Shown here: positions 62,102 through 64,000 of the stretch, one piece after another | Layout of the letters: the number at the start of each line of letters is the position of its first letter | Position numbering within the stretch: position 1 is the first letter of the stretch | Assembly (NCBI RefSeq): GCF_001954195.1 | Contig: NZ_MBES01000052.1 | Coordinates: 1-64,000 of the forward strand | Reading direction: 5' to 3' | Origin: Mycobacterium sp. IS-1264 | GTDB lineage: Bacteria > Actinomycetota > Actinomycetes > Mycobacteriales > Mycobacteriaceae | Length of the DNA stretch: 64,000 bases | Position numbers and translations under genes: made by a program | The notes under the pieces: model-generated | What the model was told of the DNA's origin: nothing | The model's database searches: none | What the model saw: only the letters and a program-made list of their open reading frames with translations

Positions 62102-63355
62102 GTGTCTGAGCGATTCGTGGTGACCGGCGGCAACCGGTTGTCAGGCGAAGTCGCTGTCGGAGGCGCCAAGAACAGCGTGCTCAAGCTCATGGCCGCGACG
62201 CTGCTGGCCGAAGGCACCAGCACCATCACCAATTGCCCCGACATCCTCGACGTGCCGCTGATGGCGGAGGTTTTGCGTGGTTTGGGGGCGACCGTCGAAC
62301 TGGACGGCGACACCGCCCGAATCACCTCACCCGACGAACCGAAGTACGACGCCGACTTCGCGGCGGTGCGCCAGTTCCGGGCCTCGGTGTGCGTGCTGGG
62401 GCCGCTGGTCGGGCGATGCAAACGGGCCAGGGTCGCGCTGCCCGGTGGTGACGCGATCGGATCGCGTCCGCTCGACATGCACCAGGCGGGGCTGCGGCAG
62501 CTGGGCGCGCACTGCAACATCGAGCACGGATGCGTGGTCGCGCAGGCGGATGCACTGCGTGGCGCGGAGATTCAGTTGGAGTTTCCGTCGGTGGGGGCCA
62601 CCGAGAACATCCTGATGGCCGCCGTCGTCGCCGAGGGTGTCACCACGATTCACAACGCCGCGCGGGAACCCGACGTGGTCGACCTGTGCACGATGTTGAA
62701 CCAGATGGGCGCGCAGGTCGAAGGGGCCGGATCCCCGACGATGACCATCACCGGTGTTCCGCGACTTCATCCCACCGAGCACCGGGTGATCGGGGACCGC
62801 ATCGTCGCGGCCACGTGGGGCATCGCCGCCGCCATGACTCGTGGGGACATCTCGGTGACGGGCGTTGACCCGGCGCATCTTCAGGTGGTGCTGCACAAAT
62901 TGCACGACGCGGGCGCCACGGTCACCCAGACGGACAGCAGCTTCCGCGTGACCCAATACGAGCGTCCGAAGGCGGTCAACGTTGCGACGTTGCCGTTCCC
63001 GGGTTTCCCGACGGACCTGCAGCCGATGGCCATCGCCCTGGCGTCGATCGCCGACGGCACCTCGATGATCACGGAGAACGTTTTCGAAGCGCGCTTCCGG
63101 TTCGTCGAAGAGATGATCCGGCTCGGCGCGGACGCTCGCACCGACGGCCACCACGCCGTGGTGCGCGGCCTGCCACAACTTTCCAGCGCCCCGGTGTGGT
63201 GCTCGGACATCCGCGCCGGCGCCGGCCTGGTGCTCGCGGGGCTGGTCGCGGACGGCGACACCGAGGTGCACGACGTCTTCCACATCGACCGCGGCTACCC
63301 GCTGTTCGTGGAGAACCTGGCCATTTTGGGAGCCGAGATCGAACGGGTAGAGTAG
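62102..63355 (+). CDS. murA: UDP-N-acetylglucosamine 1-carboxyvinyltransferase MurA
   Basis: 417 residues from GTG 62102. Lys23 (GGAKNSVLK) binds substrate. The active-site loop reads [10 protein letters not shown] with Asp117 in place of the Cys attacked by fosfomycin in E. coli, the known basis of natural fosfomycin resistance in mycobacteria. It transfers enolpyruvate to UDP-GlcNAc, the first committed step of peptidoglycan. The rRNA promoter starts 58 bases after the stop. Counterpart of Rv1315. Confidence 0.97.
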   Translation: MSERFVVTGGNRLSGEVAVGGAKNSVLKLMAATLLAEGTSTITNCPDILDVPLMAEVLRGLGATVELDGDTARITSPDEPKYDADFAAVRQFRASVCVLGPLVGRCKRARVALPGGDAIGSRPLDMHQAGLRQLGAHCNIEHGCVVAQADALRGAEIQLEFPSVGATENILMAAVVAEGVTTIHNAAREPDVVDLCTMLNQMGAQVEGAGSPTMTITGVPRLHPTEHRVIGDRIVAATWGIAAAMTRGDISVTGVDPAHLQVVLHKLHDAGATVTQTDSSFRVTQYERPKAVNVATLPFPGFPTDLQPMAIALASIADGTSMITENVFEARFRFVEEMIRLGADARTDGHHAVVRGLPQLSSAPVWCSDIRAGAGLVLAGLVADGDTEVHDVFHIDRGYPLFVENLAILGAEIERVE

Positions 63356-63412
63356 TCGGAAGTTGTTGCCCAACAGGCGCGGTCGCCACTTGAAGCCGAC
63401 CGAAACCGGGGC

Positions 63413-63442
63413 TTGACTCCTCTGCCGGACTTATATTAAGCT
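63413..63442 (+). promoter_or_regulatory. rRNA operon promoter
   Basis: ttgact at 63413-63418 and taagct at 63437-63442 with an 18-base spacer, followed by ctggcagggttgccccgaag, the sequence that follows the main rrnA start in M. tuberculosis (there the -10 is TAGACT). The bases 63356-63412 between murA and this element hold nothing else that I recognise. Confidence 0.8.
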
Positions 63443-63645
63443 GGCAGGGTTGCCCCGAAGCGGGCGAAAACAAGCGTGAGTGTTGTTTGAGAACTCAATA
63501 GTGTGTTTGGTGGTTTTTATTTTTGTTGTTGTTTTTTGACCATACTTTGCACCCCCCGTGTGTGGGTATGGTCGTTTTTTGATGCCAGATATTGGCGTCT
63601 TGTCAGGTATCTCTGATTGTAAATTCACCTCGTTATCGAGGGGTT
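63443..63645 (+). other. 16S rRNA leader with processing and antitermination elements
   Basis: The leader contains ttgtttgagaactcaatagt followed by gtgtttggtgg, matching the mycobacterial antitermination/boxA region. Next are a T-rich tract and a hairpin gaccatac/gtatggtc at 63538-63573, expected to pair or be cut during rRNA processing. A short hairpin cctcg-ttat-cgagg at 63629-63642 lies just before the 16S start. Confidence 0.7.

Positions 63646-64000
<355 letters not shown>

Overview
The window is GC-rich actinobacterial DNA and is almost certainly from a slow-growing Mycobacterium. Gene order from an SbcD/SbcC-like pair through opp, canA, cysD-cysNC, an Rrf2 gene, argS-lysA-hom-thrC-thrB-rho, rpmE-prfA-prmC-sua5-wecA, the complete atp operon, a DUF2550 gene, a PduO-type adenosyltransferase, murA and rrs follows the M. 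tuberculosis Rv1277-Rv1315/rrs order as I remember it. The 16S fragment at the right edge and the murA-rrn promoter spacing are also mycobacterial. The V2 region of that fragment looks closer to the M. simiae / M. avium side than to M. tuberculosis, but this is from memory only.

Layout. 1-12480: SbcD-like nuclease and SbcC-like ATPase, a GMC oxidoreductase, an added alpha/beta hydrolase, and on the minus strand an Opp peptide importer (oppB-oppC-oppD-oppA) with overlapping genes. 12481-18262: beta-carbonic anhydrase, an inserted pair (KasB-like ketoacyl synthase plus hotdog thioesterase), the sulfate-activation genes cysD and cysNC, and an Rrf2 regulator. 18259-37300 is accessory compared with M. 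tuberculosis. It holds a VOC-methyltransferase-VOC operon, an LLM-type oxidoreductase, a K+ channel with two RCK modules, small enzymes, a TetR/epimerase/SDR/SDR/CMD block, a run of small secreted proteins including a DUF4185 protein, a DUF4189 protein and a hemophore-like protein, and then a partly decayed biosynthetic patch. That patch has a type II thioesterase, two stand-alone C-terminal domains of an alpha-oxoamine synthase, a hydrolase, and a condensation-like/GNAT fusion.

37350-46901: tRNA-Arg(CCG), a regulator fragment, a small secreted protein, then argS-lysA-hom-thrC-thrB (arginyl-tRNA charging and the lysine/threonine branch) and rho. 46926-48500: an inserted FadD-like ligase. 48655-52788: rpmE, prfA, prmC, sua5 and wecA (translation plus the first step of arabinogalactan linker synthesis). 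52804-60965: atpIBEFHAGDC, the whole F1Fo ATP synthase. 60972-64000: DUF2550 protein, cobalamin adenosyltransferase, murA, and the rrn promoter, leader and 5' part of 16S rRNA.

The most unusual material is at 28.5-38.3 kb: a secretome cluster, a tandem duplication of an oxoamine-synthase C-terminal domain with its leader and a thioesterase remnant, a condensation-like/GNAT fusion, and what looks like a second copy of the tRNA-Arg promoter region. I found no CRISPR array, insertion sequence, transposase or prophage gene.
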